Shown here: positions 46,667 through 64,000 of the stretch, piece by piece | Layout: every line of letters begins with the position of its first letter | Position numbering within the stretch: position 1 is the first letter of the stretch | Assembly (NCBI GenBank): GCA_026745465.1 | Contig: JACYXH010000864.1 | Span: 1,594,501 to 1,658,500, forward strand | DNA from: Lota lota | Taxonomy: Eukaryota; Chordata; Actinopteri; Gadiformes; Lotidae | Direction: 5' to 3' | Length of the DNA stretch: 64,000 bases | Notes under the pieces: model-generated | What the model saw: the letters and a program-made list of their open reading frames with translations, nothing else | Database searches by the model: none | What the model was told of the DNA's origin: nothing | Position numbers and translations under genes: made by a program

Positions 46667-49279
46667 AACAACAAACCTTTTGTAACAATTATGTTTCATT
46701 ATAAAATACTTTTTCATACCACATTGTATTTTCATGATCATGGATTTCTGAGTAGCCCAGACACATTTATGAAAGAGTGTGTTTGTGTGTGTATGCTAAT
46801 ATATAAAAAAAACATTGACACTGGGGATCAATAATAGGTTGTGTACACAAAATACGTCGATACGCCAATCTGACAAGTGACTGCAAACATTGCAAAAATA
46901 TCTACCGGTATGTTAGTCCTGTTTGTCGAAGTCAACATAAAATCCAGTTGCAGTATTTTGTGTTTTCTATTGAGGTTGAGTTGATGTTATGTTGCATGGG
47001 TTTTGAGTTCGATGCTTAAATCGCTCATTCCTCCGTTCTTAAAAGAAGAGAAGTTGTTCTTTGCTTATTTACGTTTCTCCTGTCACTCGTCGTCGCCTTC
47101 TCTTCGGAGCAAATGATCCATGCCCCCGAGTATCACCACTGCAGCTCTTAGGCTCTTTCTCAATTCTCTTGTCAACACCTCATTTACAATGTCACCTACA
47201 CCAAAGTCAACAAGGATGACCACAACTTGGCAGGTGGGTTTTGTTGAGGTTTAAGGACATACATGCAAGATAAATACGTCCATTTATAGACACGTCCAAT
47301 TCAGTGCTTTTTTACCTGTTGGCCAGCAGATGGCAGTCTTAATCTGTCAAAATCAAACTAAACGTGTATGATAATAATGGATAGCAAATTAATCCTGTAT
47401 TGGATAATTAATTTTTTACTCTTTGTTGTATTGTTTGTGTATGTACTCTCCCCCCCCCCCCCCCCCCCCATACCCCTGCCTTTCTTTTTACATCGTCATT
47501 GTATGTGCTTATTATTAGTATGCATGCTAGCTTAATATATTTCAAATATGGTCTGTAAAGGTCACGTCGTGCTGCCCATGGTCGTTTTTAGAGAGAGAGA
47601 GAGAGAGAAAGCTCATTATGGAAGGACCTATCTGAGCTGTAAACACAAGTGTTGAAGCGTCAGCACAGAGATGACCTCTCCCCAATGCATCCGTTCAACG
47701 CCTTGGCAGAGGACAGGACTGAATGGGGGGTGGAGCGGGAGGTGGAGAGGGGTGTTGCAGGGAGGGAGGGACTGGCTTGTCGATGTGAATGGTTGAGAAT
47801 GCAGTGTTTAACAAAGGGTGTTTTCACAGACTGTAAAACCAAGTGCCCCAGACAGGCATCACAGCAGAGATGGTGCCAAGGCACTGTTCTCTGCCAGGGA
47901 GAAATTGTAACAGCGCTTTTAGAGAAAATGGTTTTGCAGAGTAAATCCTCAATGAGACGACCACCATAACCCACAAGGTCACAGGCAGTGAAGTATTAGA
48001 AACCATATTATAAACCGTTTAGTTCCCACGAGAGGGCTTAGCAACAACAATCTAAATCGTAAACATACCCATACCCATTATTTACAATATCAAATGGTAA
48101 ATAATCAAGTGCAAATATATATACAGTATATATACACTGTATATGTACTCTTTGGAAAACATCGAAACACATTACAGCGCAATGCAAAGCACGTCGGATT
48201 GATGGTGGTAAAGGGCAGGACGTTTACCTGGTGATTTACCACTTCTTGAGGTATAAATAAACCTGGCTAAGGGTTGGTGGGTGGGGTGGGGGGGGGGGGG
48301 GGGGGATAAATGGAATAACACGCCACGGGGCACGCTTTAATCACAGTGTGGTTAAGTTATGGTCTTTTCATTTGGAGGGTAAGGGTTCAAATAAAGTCCT
48401 GCTGAGTTGATGCCCCTTGATGGGAACGTATGGACTGTAATGAAGATGTCACTGGGCAATAAAGTAGGCCTGAAAATACAGGCGTCACACTATGGCTGGC
48501 GTTTTGAGCGATACGTTTTTCGTTGCCAAGATTCCTATCTGCCTTTCACTGTATTGCATTTATTTATTATTTTTCTACATTTGTATTCTTTGAATTATAA
48601 ACCGCATTATAGTTAACCCCTTTGTAAACTCAGTGTTTGTTTCAAGATTTAAAAAAAGTTGGGTTTCAAATGTACGTTTTTAAACAATGTAACCATGGTT
48701 GTTTGTTGTGTAAATTAGTTGCAACTGAACGTTGTACGTTCCCCTTTTGCTGAATCAGTCATAGGGAAAATATTTCAGTGTCATGTGACTTCACTGCAGT
48801 GTAAATCTTGAAGGGTTGTTTTAACTTTCACATTCAGTTCTTCTGTTCACTTATTTTCACCTCTGTCTGTCAAAGGAACACAATGCAGCCCTTTCAAACA
48901 AAAAATGACACATGTGAAGAGAAAATAAAGGACAAATAGAAAGCAATGTTTAGGGTTGTCTTTTAAGTACTTGGTTCATTTAGTGTTAAAAAATAACTAT
49001 TGCCATGCTTTATTGCCATGCCATTTGTTTTTGCTGTATATGTACCAATTAAAACTACATTTATCGAACACTGGCTTATTGTGTTTATATTGTTTGTTGG
49101 AGCGTGTGTGTAATGCGAGCGCGCGTTGCTTATTGCGCGTTCACGCCTGCTTGAATGTAAAGTGGTTCTGTGGTACAGCCCACGCGCATCGGTCGCTATG
49201 GAGAACTGCTCTCAACGAGCACCAGAGATTCAGACCGAGGAGAAGCAGGGAGCTAAAGTGCCACAGCGCACAGGGAATC
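46667..49279. other. Intergenic region between diablo and the nectin gene
   Basis: Holds a 20-base C run (47450-47469), a GA tract (47590-47609) and an 18-base G run (48288-48305). A short exon-like stretch at 47161-47235 ends at a possible donor (TTGGCAG|GTGGGT) but has no recognisable product. The final ~200 bp (GCGAGCGCGCGTTGCTTATT) are CpG-rich and probably contain the nectin promoter and 5' UTR. Confidence 0.5.
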
Positions 49280-63435
<14,156 letters not shown>

Positions 63436-64000
63436 GTATATAAGACTTATGTCACTTTAACAGCTTGACTGTCTGGGCTTCTCACTGCTAACAATGTTAG
63501 TCCACTTAACAATTGCACTCTTGCGGTGAGTTTTTTGAGAGTTGGAGATTATTGTTGGTTGAGCATATTTCTGCTCACCACTAACAGTTGTTTTGTACTT
63601 CTTCAGGATGCATTGTCCTCTAAATGCCGTGGTAGTGTTGCGTAAACTAATTATATGTAATTATACTATATTCAACGAGAAATTATGATTATGAGAATTG
63701 TATACAATAATTTGAGTGTATACACATGGTCAAACTGCAAATGCTCTTTTCTGGTAAAGTTGATAGCTTTATTATCTTTAGATTAACTCCGCTTAACCTT
63801 TTCGTTCTCATGTAAACATGAGCATAAATTCAACCAACCGTCCATTTTTAACTGCACTCTGCACACCAGTGAGCACATTGATGTGATCCATAACTAATCA
63901 CCATGCAGTACCGGTCACGAGGACCACCGTAGCTGCTGCTTGTAGTGCCCCTAGGTAGGGCCTCCCCAGATGCAGGTAAGTAGAAGGTTATTCTTGGGTA
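63436..64000 (+). other. nectin3: Start of nectin intron 2
   Basis: Follows the GTATAT donor. No further exon is seen before the window edge. Confidence 0.7.

Noticed and set aside
47100-47235. Possible isolated exon (QHLIYNVTYTKVNKDDHN) with a GTGGGT donor
   Set aside because: Short, stop just upstream, no matching exons before or after, and not recognised.

Overview
The window is genomic DNA from a vertebrate, almost certainly a teleost fish. The genes have introns. There are long dinucleotide microsatellites, Tc1/mariner and hAT transposon relics, and a tandem array of fish-type odorant receptor (OR) genes of the 131-2-like kind. No bacterial or viral gene organisation is present. The sequence does not fix the species.

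Layout: (1) 1-1650, minus strand: the first three coding exons of a prolyl 4-hydroxylase alpha-3 gene (p4ha3), continuing off the left edge. (2) 2.75-42.6 kb: an OR cluster of two subfamilies. Subfamily A has a broken gene (4564-5433), its truncated copy (13156-13507) and two intact single-exon genes (8385-9329 and 16957-17901). These sit on two tandem copies of an ~8.1-8.3 kb segment (5082-13154 and 13156-21495). Subfamily B has three intact genes (22182, 30345 and 38504) on a second ~8.16 kb tandem repeat. The spacers of that repeat carry a deleted Tc1 element, intronless fragments resembling PRC1 and PRPSAP, and a hAT transposase fragment. Minus-strand OR relics flank the cluster on both sides. 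(3) 43.9-46.7 kb: a complete six-exon diablo (Smac) gene with a TATA box and poly(A) signal. (4) 49.28-63.44 kb: signal-peptide exon and first Ig-V exon of a nectin-3-like gene, split by a 13.7 kb intron and continuing off the right edge.

The ORs are chemosensory GPCRs. p4ha3 modifies collagen prolines in the ER, diablo is a mitochondrial IAP antagonist, and the nectin is a cell-adhesion receptor. The four single-copy genes have no evident functional link, so the interest lies mainly in how the OR cluster was built. The A duplication has a non-homologous joint. The newest B duplication is best explained by unequal crossing-over inside an OR gene, which made a chimeric receptor locus. One A copy carries a deletion scar filled with an inverted copy of neighbouring DNA. 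I found no wholly unknown gene system. The points most worth checking are the duplication mechanics, the amino-acid-biased divergence of the two A receptors, a GC-AG intron in diablo, and the adjacent PRC1/PRPSAP fragments.
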